NCBI RefSeq assembly: GCF_019219825.1
Contig: NZ_JAHUXH010000022.1
Coordinates: 1-64,000 of the forward strand
Reading direction: 5' to 3'
From: Streptomyces sp. TRM70350
Lineage (GTDB): Bacteria > Actinomycetota > Actinomycetes > Streptomycetales > Streptomycetaceae
DNA: 64,000 nt
The notes under the pieces were generated by a model. It saw only the letters and a program-made list of their open reading frames with translations. It was not told the origin of the DNA and made no database searches. The position numbers and the translations under genes are program-made. Of this stretch, positions 36,218 to 46,562 are shown one piece after another (the first letter of the stretch is position 1; each line of letters begins with the position of its first letter).

Positions 36218-36895
36218 TCACCCGCCGAACGCCAGCCCCTTCAACTGGTCCACGGACCGCACCAACAGCGACTGACGTCCCGTCACCACCCAGCCCTGGG
36301 CACGCCACTGCTCCAGCACCCGGCTCACCGTGCGCCGGGAGGTGAGCAGCAGCCCGGCGAGGTCGTCCTGGGAGAGCGGGAGCCCGATCCGGTGGCCGGT
36401 GCCGTCGGGCTCCGGCTCGCCGCACCGCTCCACCAGGTCCAGCAGGAGGGCTGCGAGCCGGGCGGGCACCGGCTCGGTGATGCCGGTGCGCTGGGTGTCG
36501 GCCTCGCGCAGCCGCTGCGACAGCGTCTGCTCCAGCGCCGCCGCGATGGACGGCCGGGACCGGGCGTACCCGTGGAAGCGGGCCGCCGTCAGCTGCAGTA
36601 CGCCGACCGCGGTGGCCGTGAGGAGCGACGCCGAGCGGCGCCGCCCCTCCAGACCGGCCTGCTCGCCCAGCAGTTCGCCCGGACCGCGCAGGGCGAGCAG
36701 CGCGCGGTAGCCCGCGTGCGACTGGGCGACCACCTTGATCCAGCCGCTCAGCAGTACGACCAGATGGTCCGAGTCCTCGCCCTGTGCCAGCAGCAGCCGG
36801 TCCGCCGGCAGCGACAGCCGGGTGCCCGAACGCTCCAGCAGGGTCCGGTCGGCGGGATCGAGCGCCTCCCAGAAGGAGGCGGGGCGGTGACCCAT
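36218..36895 (-). CDS. Crp/Fnr-family regulator with a cyclic-nucleotide-binding fold
   Basis: 225 residues. The N-terminal cNMP-binding domain has the phosphate-binding-cassette pattern GPGELLGEQAGLEGRRRSAS (Glu and Arg in the expected places), followed by the dimer helix and a Crp-type HTH (LSQDDLAGLLLTSRRTVSRV). It could therefore sense a cyclic nucleotide. Only 2 bases separate its ATG from the stop of the upstream membrane-protein gene, so they are translationally coupled. It ends 7 bases from the stop of the convergent kinase gene. It is not the genome's main Crp as far as context shows. Confidence 0.83.
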   Translation of the reverse strand: MGHRPASFWEALDPADRTLLERSGTRLSLPADRLLLAQGEDSDHLVVLLSGWIKVVAQSHAGYRALLALRGPGELLGEQAGLEGRRRSASLLTATAVGVLQLTAARFHGYARSRPSIAAALEQTLSQRLREADTQRTGITEPVPARLAALLLDLVERCGEPEPDGTGHRIGLPLSQDDLAGLLLTSRRTVSRVLEQWRAQGWVVTGRQSLLVRSVDQLKGLAFGG

Positions 36896-36897
36896 GG

Positions 36898-37395
36898 CTA
36901 CCGGCCCAGCAGCCACGCGAGCACGACGACCACCACACCGGCGACGGCGAGCATCAGCGACTGCCGCACCCGCTGTTGCTTGGCCCATATGACCCGGCTC
37001 ATGTCGACCAGCTGACGGCTCAGCGGAGCCAGCGCAGAGGTGTCGGCGAGTTTCTCGGCGAGCCGGTCGGGTTCCCAGTGCCGCAGATCCCCGAAGTACA
37101 CGAAGTTCTGCCGCCAGTCGTGCCCCTGCGCCGTACCCAGCCGCGGACTGACGACGGAAACGGCCGCGAGCGCCGCCAGGCCCAGCAGCGCCGCACCCAC
37201 CCAGAACAGCACGGTCGGAAACGCACCGTCCAGCTGCCCCAGCCGATGCCGGGACCCGGAGAACGCGATGATCGCACCCAACGCGGCCGACTCCAGTGTC
37301 AACGCGAACCCGGCCTTGGCGTCCACCTTGCCGGTCCAGTCGGTCAGCGCCGCATGAATCCGCCAGGCCGTCTCCACGGGATCCGTCTCCGCCAT
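36898..37395 (-). CDS. PycTM-like (DUF5706) membrane protein
   Basis: 165 residues. The N-terminal helix carries the DAKAGFALTLESAALG pattern typical of DUF5706, the family of the Pycsar effector PycTM. It has hydrophobic segments around 27-45, 60-82 (LFWVGAALLGLAALAAVSV) and at the C-terminus (SLMLAVAGVVVVVLAWLL), with a cytosolic loop between. Known PycTM proteins damage the membrane on binding cCMP or cUMP during phage infection. Whether this one does so is inference. It is the first gene of a two-gene unit with the Crp-type regulator. ATG 37395 has a G-rich leader. Confidence 0.72.
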   Translation of the reverse strand: MAETDPVETAWRIHAALTDWTGKVDAKAGFALTLESAALGAIIAFSGSRHRLGQLDGAFPTVLFWVGAALLGLAALAAVSVVSPRLGTAQGHDWRQNFVYFGDLRHWEPDRLAEKLADTSALAPLSRQLVDMSRVIWAKQQRVRQSLMLAVAGVVVVVLAWLLGR

Positions 37396-37410
37396 GCTTC
37401 CGCCCCCTGT

Positions 37411-37968
37411 TCAGTCGCCCCTGGCCCATGTCCGTAAGGCGTCCTTGCTCGCGAAGTCCGCGACATTCTTGTCGATCGGGTCGTCGGTGTACTGGTGAAA
37501 CCGCCACTTCGCCTTGATGCGTGGCTTACCCGCGGTGACGTAGTCGGCGATCCACAGGCCGTCGCCTGCGTACGAGGTGGTGTCGACGTTCAGCCAGAAG
37601 TGGCGGTTTGCGTACAGCACCACCCGGTTGTTCGGCCGCAGCTCCTTCACCTTCCGGATGAACCGGTCCTTCTCCGCGTTGCCGGCGTGCGTCCCGGCGC
37701 CGGTGGTCTCCCAGTCGACGGCGAGGATGTCGCCGGCCCGCTCAGGGGCCCTGCTGACGAAGTACTCGGCCTGGGCGGTGAGGTTGCCCGGCCACAGGAA
37801 GTGGTAGAAGCCGACGACGAGCCCGGCGTCCCGGCCGCGCTCGGTCTGGGCGGCCAGCTTCGGGTTGACGTAGGTGCGGCCCTCCGTGGCCTTGACGAAG
37901 ACGAAGGAGAGGCCGTCGGTGTCGTAGGTGGTGGACTGGTAGGAGCTGACGTCGATGCCGCGCAGCAT
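37411..37968 (-). CDS. GH25 lysozyme-like muramidase without a signal peptide
   Basis: 185 residues, a single glycoside hydrolase 25 domain: N-terminal GIDVSSYQ (catalytic-site Asp), FVKATEG, GFYHFLWPG, the catalytic pair in AVDWETTG, and the C-terminal WRFHQYTD. It should cleave the MurNAc-GlcNAc bond of peptidoglycan. No signal sequence, membrane helix or cell-wall-binding domain is present. It is therefore either a cytosolic enzyme with a lytic or phage-like role, or exported by another route. GGGAG precedes ATG 37968 by 4 bases. It sits 15 bases downstream (leftward genes) of nothing else and 15 bases before the PycTM-like start. Confidence 0.85.
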   Translation of the reverse strand: MLRGIDVSSYQSTTYDTDGLSFVFVKATEGRTYVNPKLAAQTERGRDAGLVVGFYHFLWPGNLTAQAEYFVSRAPERAGDILAVDWETTGAGTHAGNAEKDRFIRKVKELRPNNRVVLYANRHFWLNVDTTSYAGDGLWIADYVTAGKPRIKAKWRFHQYTDDPIDKNVADFASKDALRTWARGD

Positions 37969-38037
37969 GGGGGCTCCCGGACGTGACGGTGGGGGGACGG
38001 GAGTTGATGATTCCCCCGCGCGGCGCCGGTGACGCGA

Positions 38038-39405
<1,368 letters not shown>

Positions 39406-39469
39406 GGTGACTCCTCAGGGCAGGGGTGGTGCGGTGGGCTCCACGCGGGTGTGGAGCCCACTGTCGGAA

Positions 39470-40732
<1,263 letters not shown>

Positions 40733-40746
40733 GGGGCTACGACTCC

Positions 40747-41124
40747 TCAGCCGGCGGTGTGGGCGGCGTACTCGTCGGCGGAGAGCAGCTCGGCCGGCTC
40801 CTCGGCGATGCGCACCTTGAACAGCCAGCCGCCCTCGAAGGGCGCGGAGTTCACCAGGGACGGGTCGTTCACCACGTCCTCGTTGATCTCGGTGACCTCA
40901 CCGGTGACCGGGGAGTACAGGTCGCTGACCGACTTGGTCGACTCCAGTTCGCCGCAGGTCTCGCCCGCGGTCACCTGGGAGCCCACCTCGGGGAGCTGGG
41001 CGAAGACGACATCGCCGAGCGCGTTCGCCGCGAACTCGGTGATGCCGACCGTCGCGACGCCGTCCTCGGCGGCCGACAGCCACTCGTGCTCCTTGCTGTA
41101 GCGCAGCTGCTGGGGGTTGCTCAT
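40747..41124 (-). CDS. gcvH: Glycine cleavage system H protein
   Basis: 125 residues from ATG 41124. The lipoyl-attachment Lys is in ELESTKSVSDLYSP, preceded by the KEHEWL N-terminal block. The lipoamide arm shuttles the aminomethyl group between GcvP, GcvT and GcvL. gcvP is not in this window. The open frame upstream of 41124 is non-coding leader, where CAGGAGAATCC provides the ribosome site. It follows gcvT by about 135 bases. Confidence 0.96.
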   Translation of the reverse strand: MSNPQQLRYSKEHEWLSAAEDGVATVGITEFAANALGDVVFAQLPEVGSQVTAGETCGELESTKSVSDLYSPVTGEVTEINEDVVNDPSLVNSAPFEGGWLFKVRIAEEPAELLSADEYAAHTAG

Positions 41125-41259
41125 GGCCTGGATTCTCCTGTACGGGGGTCGGTGCTGGTGGATGGAGGACTGCTGGAAACGTGCGTGAGCAGCGGAGATG
41201 CGCGCAGGGCCACGCACTGAGCGCTGTCAGTCCCTGCTTCTGGAGCTTGCTGTCAGTCT

Positions 41260-42378
41260 CTACTTCCGGCGCTTGTAGAACGGCAGCGCCACGACCTCGT
41301 ACGGCTCGTGGGTGCCCCGGATGTCCACACCGACGCCCGGCGTGCCCGGCGCCGCGTGCGCGGGGTCGACGTAGGCCATGGCGATCGGCTTGCCCAGTGT
41401 GGGGGAGGGGGCGCCGGAGGTGACCTCCCCGATCACCTCGCCGCCGGCGACCACGGCGTACCCGGCGCGCGGCACCCGGCGGCCCTCGGCGACCAGGCCG
41501 ACCAGGACGCGCGGCGGCTGGGAAGCGGCCCGCTCGGCGGCCTCGGCGAGCGCCTCGCGCCCCACGAAGTCGCCCTCCTTGTCGAACTTCACCACCCGGC
41601 CGAGCCCGGCGTCGAAGGGGGTGAGGGAGGTGGACAGTTCGTGCCCGTACAGCGGCATGCCCGCCTCCAGGCGCAGCGTGTCCCGGCAGGACAGCCCGCA
41701 CGGGACCAGGCCGACGCCCGCGCCCGCCTCGGTCAGCGCCTCCCACAGGGCGACGGCGTGCTCCGGCTTCACGAACAGCTCGAAGCCGTCCTCGCCGGTG
41801 TACCCGGTGCGCGCGATCAGCGCCGGGACGCCCGCGACGGTGCCGGGCAGGCCGGCGTAGTACTTCAGGCCGTCGAGGTCGGCGTCGGTGAGCTGCTTGA
41901 GGATGCCGGGGGACTCGGGGCCCTGGACGGCGATCAGGGCGTAGGCGTCGCGGTCGTCGCGGACGGCGGCGTCGAACCCTTCCGCGCGCTCCGTCAGCGC
42001 GTCCAGGACGACCTGCGCGTTGCTCGCGTTGGCCACGACCATGTACTCGGCCTCGGCGAGCCGGTAGACGATCAGGTCGTCGAGGATGCCGCCGTCCGCC
42101 CGGCAGATCATGGTGTACCGGGCGCGGCCGACGCCGACCGAGGCGATGTTGCCGACGAGCGCGTAGTTCAGCAGCTGCGCCGCCTGCGGACCGGTGACGG
42201 TGATCTCACCCATGTGCGAGAGGTCGAACAGCCCGGCCTTCGTGCGCACCGCGAGGTGCTCGTCGCGCTCGGAACCGTAGCGCAGGGGCATGTCCCAGCC
42301 GGCGAAGTCGGTCATGGTCGCGCCCAGCGAGCGATGCAGGGCATCGAGCGCGGTACGACGGGGTGGGGTACTGCTCAT
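41260..42378 (-). CDS. gcvT: Glycine cleavage system T protein (aminomethyltransferase)
   Basis: 372 residues from ATG 42378, with GGGAGA 8 bases upstream. Conserved blocks: FAGWDMPLRYGS near the N-terminus, DLSHMGEITV, the folate-binding RTGYTGEDGFEL and GLSCRDTLRLEAGMPLYGHE. It transfers the methylene group from H protein to THF and releases ammonia. It is the first gene after the tandem glycine riboswitch, so the whole gcvT-gcvH-glyA unit should respond to glycine. Confidence 0.96.
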   Translation of the reverse strand: MSSTPPRRTALDALHRSLGATMTDFAGWDMPLRYGSERDEHLAVRTKAGLFDLSHMGEITVTGPQAAQLLNYALVGNIASVGVGRARYTMICRADGGILDDLIVYRLAEAEYMVVANASNAQVVLDALTERAEGFDAAVRDDRDAYALIAVQGPESPGILKQLTDADLDGLKYYAGLPGTVAGVPALIARTGYTGEDGFELFVKPEHAVALWEALTEAGAGVGLVPCGLSCRDTLRLEAGMPLYGHELSTSLTPFDAGLGRVVKFDKEGDFVGREALAEAAERAASQPPRVLVGLVAEGRRVPRAGYAVVAGGEVIGEVTSGAPSPTLGKPIAMAYVDPAHAAPGTPGVGVDIRGTHEPYEVVALPFYKRRK

Positions 42379-42416
42379 CGGTCGGTCTCCCAAGGCATGA
42401 CGGCGAGGTCGTTCCT

Positions 42417-42628
42417 CCCCATCTGTCATCGGAACCTGAGAGGTTCGCCATGACCGTCCGCGTGGAACGGTGGGCATGGCTTGCACCTTGGGTGGAGCCA
42501 CTGCGGCAGCGGCCCGCTTTTCAGATGTGCCTCGCCCGCGCGGTAACGGGGCCTGAGAGATTCAAGGGAGGGACTTGCTCCTTCGGCGCCCCAGCCATGT
42601 CGTGCCTGGGGACTCTCCCGCGCGGATT
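42417..42628 (-). promoter_or_regulatory. Tandem glycine riboswitch upstream of gcvT
   Basis: Read leftward, the first aptamer shows GCGGGAGAGTCCCC, then GCGCCGAAGGAGCAA and AATCTCTCAGGCCCCGTTACCG. The second shows GGCGAGGCACATCTGAAAAG, then CACCCAAGGTGCAAGCC and AACCTCTCAGGTTCC with GATGACAGATGGGG. These are the hallmarks of the two-aptamer glycine riboswitch, ending about 40 bases before the gcvT start. In actinobacteria it is usually an ON switch for glycine catabolism. No obvious terminator stem follows, so control could be at translation. Confidence 0.9.
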
Positions 42629-42871
42629 CAAGCGGCCGGTATGCAGTTGGCGCGCACATCATTGCACGCATCGCTCCCGGGCGGCAGGGGGACCTTTCAG
42701 GGGTGGCACACATCGTCCACAGGGGATACACAGCGTCCACAGCCGGGCACAGTGTGCTGTGGCAGGGTTGTTGCGGGAAGCGGACGGAAACGCGAGACGT
42801 CGTGCATTACCTTCTCTTTACACTCGACGGGGACGGTAACTCGTGAACCGCCCCAGGGGAGGACGATCACG

Positions 42872-43540
42872 GTGAACAGGACCACGGCCTACGCGACCAC
42901 CGCGGGCCTCGCAGTGCCCAAGCAGCCGACCGCCCCGGCCCGGGATGCGTGCGCCCCGCTGCCGTCCCCCGTGGTCCGCGACCTGCGCGACCGCGCGGGC
43001 CGCAGCCCGCACGCCCTGCTCTTCGGCCCGCACGACCTCGTCGTGATCACGGGCCTGCCGGGCAGCGGCAAGTCCACCCTGATGCGGCGGGCGGTCCGCG
43101 GCCGGCGCATCGACTCCCAGGACACCCGCGACCGCTGGGACCTCCGTACGCCGGACTGGCTGCCGTACGCGGTGTACCGCCCCCTCGTCCGCCTCGCGCA
43201 CTACGCCGGACTGCGCCGCGCCCTGCGCACCGGCGAGGGCGTCGTCGTCCACGACTGCGGTACGCAGGCCTGGGTGCGCGCCTGGCTGGCCCGCGAGGCC
43301 CGCCGCCGCGGCGGCACCCTCCACCTGCTGCTGCTCGACGTCACCCCCGAGCAGGCCCTGGCCGGCCAGCGCGCCCGCGGCCGCGGCGTCTCGCGGTACG
43401 CGTTCCTGCGCCACCGCCGCGCCGCCGCCCGCCTGGTCCGCCGCGCCGAACGCGGTGACCTGCCCCACGGTTGCGGCGCCGCCCTCCTGCTCGACCGCGC
43501 GGCGGCGAACACACTCCGCAGAATCGGCTTCACGGGCTGA
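42872..43540 (+). CDS. Small AAA-type ATPase/kinase-like protein
   Basis: 222 residues from GTG 42872, with GGAGGA (42858-42863) 8 bases upstream. Residues 1-50 are a variable tail; then LVVITGLPGSGKSTLMRRAV gives a clear Walker A, a D-rich SQDTRDRWD follows, and VVVHDCGTQAWVRAW resembles the substrate/Walker B strand of zeta-toxin or gluconate-kinase-like P-loop kinases. The C-terminal AARLVRRAERGDLPHG helix is Arg-rich. Typical Streptomyces members are annotated only as AAA family ATPase. It diverges from the glycine operon; the cognate substrate is unknown. Confidence 0.82.
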   Translation: MNRTTAYATTAGLAVPKQPTAPARDACAPLPSPVVRDLRDRAGRSPHALLFGPHDLVVITGLPGSGKSTLMRRAVRGRRIDSQDTRDRWDLRTPDWLPYAVYRPLVRLAHYAGLRRALRTGEGVVVHDCGTQAWVRAWLAREARRRGGTLHLLLLDVTPEQALAGQRARGRGVSRYAFLRHRRAAARLVRRAERGDLPHGCGAALLLDRAAANTLRRIGFTG

Positions 43541-43625
43541 CACCTACTCGCGGAGCGACGGCGGCCGGGCTGCGCCGGATCGGCGGCACGTGCTGAGCGC
43601 GGCGGCACGTGCCTTCGCTTCGCGG

Positions 43626-43673
43626 GCTGAGCGCCGCGGGCGGCGCCCTGTGCGGGACCGGCTGCATGGGCTG
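43626..43673 (+). repeat. 48-base imperfect direct repeat, copy A
   Basis: Begins GCTGAGCGCCGCGG and continues with GCCCTGTGCGGG; it matches copy B at 43781-43828 with a handful of differences, at a distance of 155 bases. Intergenic. Confidence 0.7.
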
Positions 43674-43780
43674 ACCGTCGCGCGGATGGGCTGGGCTTCG
43701 CCGGGCTGATCGCCGTGGCGGTCGGGCTGCGCCGGATGGGCTGCGCGGGCCGGCGCCTGCTCGACCCGCGGCGGCGACCG

Positions 43781-43828
43781 GCTGAGCGCCGCGGTCGGTG
43801 CCCTGTGCGGGGCCGGTTGCGCGGGCTG
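43781..43828 (+). repeat. 48-base imperfect direct repeat, copy B
   Basis: Second copy of the intergenic repeat at 43626-43673, sharing GCTGAGCGCCGCGG and GCCCTGTGCGGG and the closing GGGCTG. Confidence 0.7.
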
Positions 43829-43901
43829 GCGCAGCGGGCCGTGTGGGTGGCGGGTTAGCCTTTTCGGCCGGTGGTACTGGTACGGAGCAGGCGGTAGGCA
43901 G

Positions 43902-44681
43902 ATGGACTTCCCGGGGGACATTCCGGCGCAGGCGCACCCCCATCCGCACGGCGGATGGCCCGGCAACGAGCTGGAGGAGGTGCTGTCGGCCTCCCTCGGC
44001 GTCCCGTCGGCCGGCGGCCGGATCGTCGAGGTGCTCGGCCGCAGCTTCGTGTGGGTGCCGCTGCCCAACGGCGGTGGCCCGCACAGCGGCCCCCTCGACC
44101 TGCCCAGCATGGAGATCGACGGCCAGGCCTACGTCCCCGTCTTCAGCTCCGAGGAGCAGTTCCGCCAGGTCGTCGGCTCCCACATGTCGTACACCATCGC
44201 CCCCGCCGTCGAGTTCGCCCGCGGCCTGCCCCCACAGGCGGGCATCGCGGTGAACCCGGGCGGCGTGGTCGGGGTCCCGCTGCCCCCGGCGGCCGTCGCC
44301 GAACTCAGCCGGGCCGGCCGCACCGCCCTGGACGGCCCCGCGAGCGGCGGCCGGGTCCGCCTGTTCGAGCCCGACTGGCAGGACGACCCGGTCGACTTCC
44401 TCACCGCGGCGGCCACGGAGTTCGAGGCGATCGGCGTCGTCACCACGGCCCGCCGCTGCCTGGCGGCGATCGAGACGGCGGACCCGGTGATGTTCGTGGG
44501 CGTCGAACTCTCCCAGTGGGAGGGCGACCTGCGCGCCGCCCCCCTGGACGCCCTCGGCCGCGCCCTGGGCAGGGTCCCGGTGAGGTGGCCGGTCAACCTG
44601 GTCCTGCTGGACGTGGCACAGGACCCGGTGGTCACGTGGCTGCGGGAGCGGGTGCGCCCCTTTTACCAACGGGGCCTGTAA
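43902..44681 (+). CDS. SseB-family protein
   Basis: 259 residues with two halves: an N-terminal SseB-type domain (VEVLGRSFVWVPLP ... GQAYVPVFSSEEQF) and a C-terminal SseB_C-type domain (VRLFEPDWQDDPVDFL ... VRPFYQRGL). In E. coli the SseB name comes from enhanced serine sensitivity; in Streptomyces the role is unknown. ATG 43902 has a GGAGC-rich leader. It lies near the serine/glycine operon and is followed by a second protein of the same family. It is predicted to be soluble. Confidence 0.82.
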   Translation: MDFPGDIPAQAHPHPHGGWPGNELEEVLSASLGVPSAGGRIVEVLGRSFVWVPLPNGGGPHSGPLDLPSMEIDGQAYVPVFSSEEQFRQVVGSHMSYTIAPAVEFARGLPPQAGIAVNPGGVVGVPLPPAAVAELSRAGRTALDGPASGGRVRLFEPDWQDDPVDFLTAAATEFEAIGVVTTARRCLAAIETADPVMFVGVELSQWEGDLRAAPLDALGRALGRVPVRWPVNLVLLDVAQDPVVTWLRERVRPFYQRGL

Positions 44682-44819
44682 CGCCGTAGGGGCGCGGGGA
44701 ACTGCGCGACAAGCCACGACGAATCCCGCACTCGCCGACGGACAATGAGTCCCGAGCCCTTGGGCGCATAAGCTGGTTCCGTACGCGGGGCGATCCTTGA
44801 ACGAAGGGGCGGTACAGAG

Positions 44820-45605
44820 GTGAGCGCGAGCGGCACCGCCGCGGCCGGCCAGGTCGAGCACATGCTGCGCCAGGTGACGCCGGGGCGCTACGACGCCTAC
44901 GAGGCACTCCTGCGCGCCCTCGCGACCCCCCACTCCGGCCAGGTCTGGATGCTGCTGTGGCACGGCCAGGCCGGCAGCCCCGACGCCCAGTACGGGAACA
45001 TGGAGGTCGAGGGCTACGGCTACGCCCCCTGCGTCACCTCCGCCCAGGAACTCTCCGCCAGCGGCTGGAACCGCAGTTACGAGGTCGTCGACGGAGTCGA
45101 CGTCGCCCGCACCCTCTACCCCGACCACTACGGCCTCTGGCTGAACCCGCACGCCCCCGGCGGCGGCGTCGGCATCCCCTGGCTGGACCTGCGCCGCATC
45201 GCCACCGGCCTCGACCGCCAGCCCGCCGGGCCCCTGCGGCTGTCCGAACCCGGCATCCAGATCCCGCAGTTCTACGCCCTGCTGTCGCAGAACGCCCACC
45301 GCACCCCGGCCGTCCGCTCCCTGCGCCGCGCCTGGGTCCAGCCCGCGCTCGGGGCGCCGTATCTCGCCATCGGTCTCGATGTGTACGACACCTCACCGCC
45401 AGCCGTGGACTCCGTACGCGCGATGATGCAGCAGTCGATCGGCGCGGTCCCGGACGGACTGCCGGTGTCGACGGTCGCGATGTCCGACGAGTACGACCCG
45501 GTCGCGATGTGGCTGCGCGCCAACGCCCGCCCGTTCTACGACCGCGAGGCCCATGCCGCCCCGGCATCGGCGGCCCGTGGATACGGTTATCCACCTTCCT
45601 ACTGA
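44820..45605 (+). CDS. SseB-family protein, second tandem copy
   Basis: 261 residues from GTG 44820. The same two-domain plan as the previous gene: an N-terminal half (YEALLRALATPHSGQVWMLLWHG) and a C-terminal half that ends with VAMWLRANARPFYDREA, matching WLRERVRPFYQR of the upstream copy. The 138-base gap includes GAAGGGGCGG before the start. Function unknown. A strong hairpin follows, separating it from the convergent broken gene. Confidence 0.82.
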   Translation: MSASGTAAAGQVEHMLRQVTPGRYDAYEALLRALATPHSGQVWMLLWHGQAGSPDAQYGNMEVEGYGYAPCVTSAQELSASGWNRSYEVVDGVDVARTLYPDHYGLWLNPHAPGGGVGIPWLDLRRIATGLDRQPAGPLRLSEPGIQIPQFYALLSQNAHRTPAVRSLRRAWVQPALGAPYLAIGLDVYDTSPPAVDSVRAMMQQSIGAVPDGLPVSTVAMSDEYDPVAMWLRANARPFYDREAHAAPASAARGYGYPPSY

Positions 45606-45651
45606 TCCCTACTGAAAAAGAGAAGCCGCTGCTCTCGGACTGCACACGTAT

Positions 45652-45679
45652 GGGGAGGGAGTCCTCGGACTCCCTCCCC
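45652..45679. terminator. Strong bidirectional terminator hairpin
   Basis: A perfect 12-bp stem (GGGGAGGGAGTC at 45652-45663, GACTCCCTCCCC at 45668-45679) with a CTCG tetraloop lies between two convergent genes. It has A residues on the right and could end transcription from both sides. Confidence 0.8.
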
Positions 45680-45716
45680 AAACACGTTTCAGATTGCTGC
45701 TGTCACCGATCCGATG

Positions 45717-46211
45717 CTACGGCTTGGGCGTGCAGCCGCCCGAATTCCTGGTCTGGCATTCGGAGAACATGGGATTGACGATTATGGAATTCAGAACCCC
45801 ATAGTCCGTGAAGCCATAGTGCTTGGCCTTGACTTCCATGACGTTGGCCACCTTGACGCCCTTGGCGGTCTTCTTGGTCACCTCGTAACTGGTCTCGGCC
45901 TCTGCCTTGGCGATCCCCCAGTCCACGCTGCCCCCCTGACACGCTCCAGGCGGTCTGGCGAGATACCGTCGTGCTCATCTCGTACCGCAACTTTGCCTCG
46001 GAGCTGCTGGAGTTGTACTTTCCGGCCGTGGGGGCAATGGCCTTGTACGTGGCTGCGCCGAACTTCTCCACGGTGCAGAACGGATCGGTGCCACAGTTCA
46101 GCGGGCGGCCGTCCCCGCAGCGGCTGTCCCTTGGCCCGCGACCATCATGCCGGTCAGGAGAGCTGTGGCCGTGAATGTCGCGCCCGCATTGCGGATCCAC
46201 TTTTCCTTCAT
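45717..46211 (-). pseudogene. Small secreted protein with two compensating frameshifts
   Basis: From ATG 46211 the frame codes a good signal peptide (MKEKWIRNAGATF ... AGQGTAAAG) but stops at 46098. The continuation, RPLNCGTDPFCTVEKFG to SRQTAWSVS, is in another frame, and the last part, VDWGIAKAEAETSYEV to GGCTPKP, is back in the first. A lost C in the run at 46113-46116 and an extra C in the six-C run at 45931-45936 would restore about 165 residues with four or five Cys. The family is not recognised. It may be a real pseudogene, or homopolymer errors in the assembly may have broken an intact gene. Confidence 0.65.
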
Positions 46212-46562
46212 GCTGATCCCCGTTTCTGTGTGGTGCGAGTTGCGAGTGCATGGCTGGAACGCGGCAGGTTGCCAATGGGGGAAAAGGGGTGAATGGGTGA
46301 CTCCGCTACGCTGTGTGACTTGCGTCACTCGTCAGCTCGTTTCGTCGATGCGGCTGGAGTTGAGGCATGCACCAACTCGCTCCTGTGTCAGGCGAGTTAG
46401 CCACGCACATCCTTGATGTACCGGTAGCTTCCGGTTTATCGAGTGTTCAGATCTCAGGTATGTATCACCGCTATGCGGACTGTTCTCGTGCGCCGGTCTC
46501 GTCTGTAGTGTTCAGGCGGTCAACTATGCATTCCCCTCAGCGGAACCCGGAGTGGCCGACCT
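46212..46562. other. Divergent intergenic region before the oligopeptide operon
   Basis: 351 bases carrying the promoters of the leftward secreted-protein gene and the rightward opp operon. It is noticeably less GC-rich than its surroundings (for example 46420-46470). Apart from the Crp-like site no recognised element was found. Confidence 0.6.
46315..46328. promoter_or_regulatory. Candidate Crp site GTGACTTGCGTCAC
   Basis: The sequence fits GTG-N6-GNCAC, the motif reported for S. coelicolor Crp, and is nearly symmetric (TGTGA-N6-TCACT). It lies about 104 bases upstream of the broken secreted-protein gene and about 235 bases upstream of the oligopeptide-binding gene, so it could serve either. 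Confidence 0.45.

Larger units (their letters stand above)
43541..43901. other. Gene-free GC-rich interval with repeated GGGCTG/GCCGCGG motifs
   Basis: The 361 bases between the ATPase and the first SseB-like gene hold no credible reading frame. They are filled with variants of CGCCGGATGGGCTG and GCTGAGCGCCGCGG. One pair of long imperfect copies is listed separately. No promoter consensus or strong hairpin was recognised. Confidence 0.6.

Noticed and set aside
42379..42416. A terminator between riboswitch and gcvT
   Set aside because: No stem of adequate length was found there, so transcriptional attenuation was not annotated.
43541..43901. Short rightward open frame (43455-43709) and its overlaps as genes
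   Set aside because: No conserved residues or ribosome site; codon use is inconsistent with real genes nearby.
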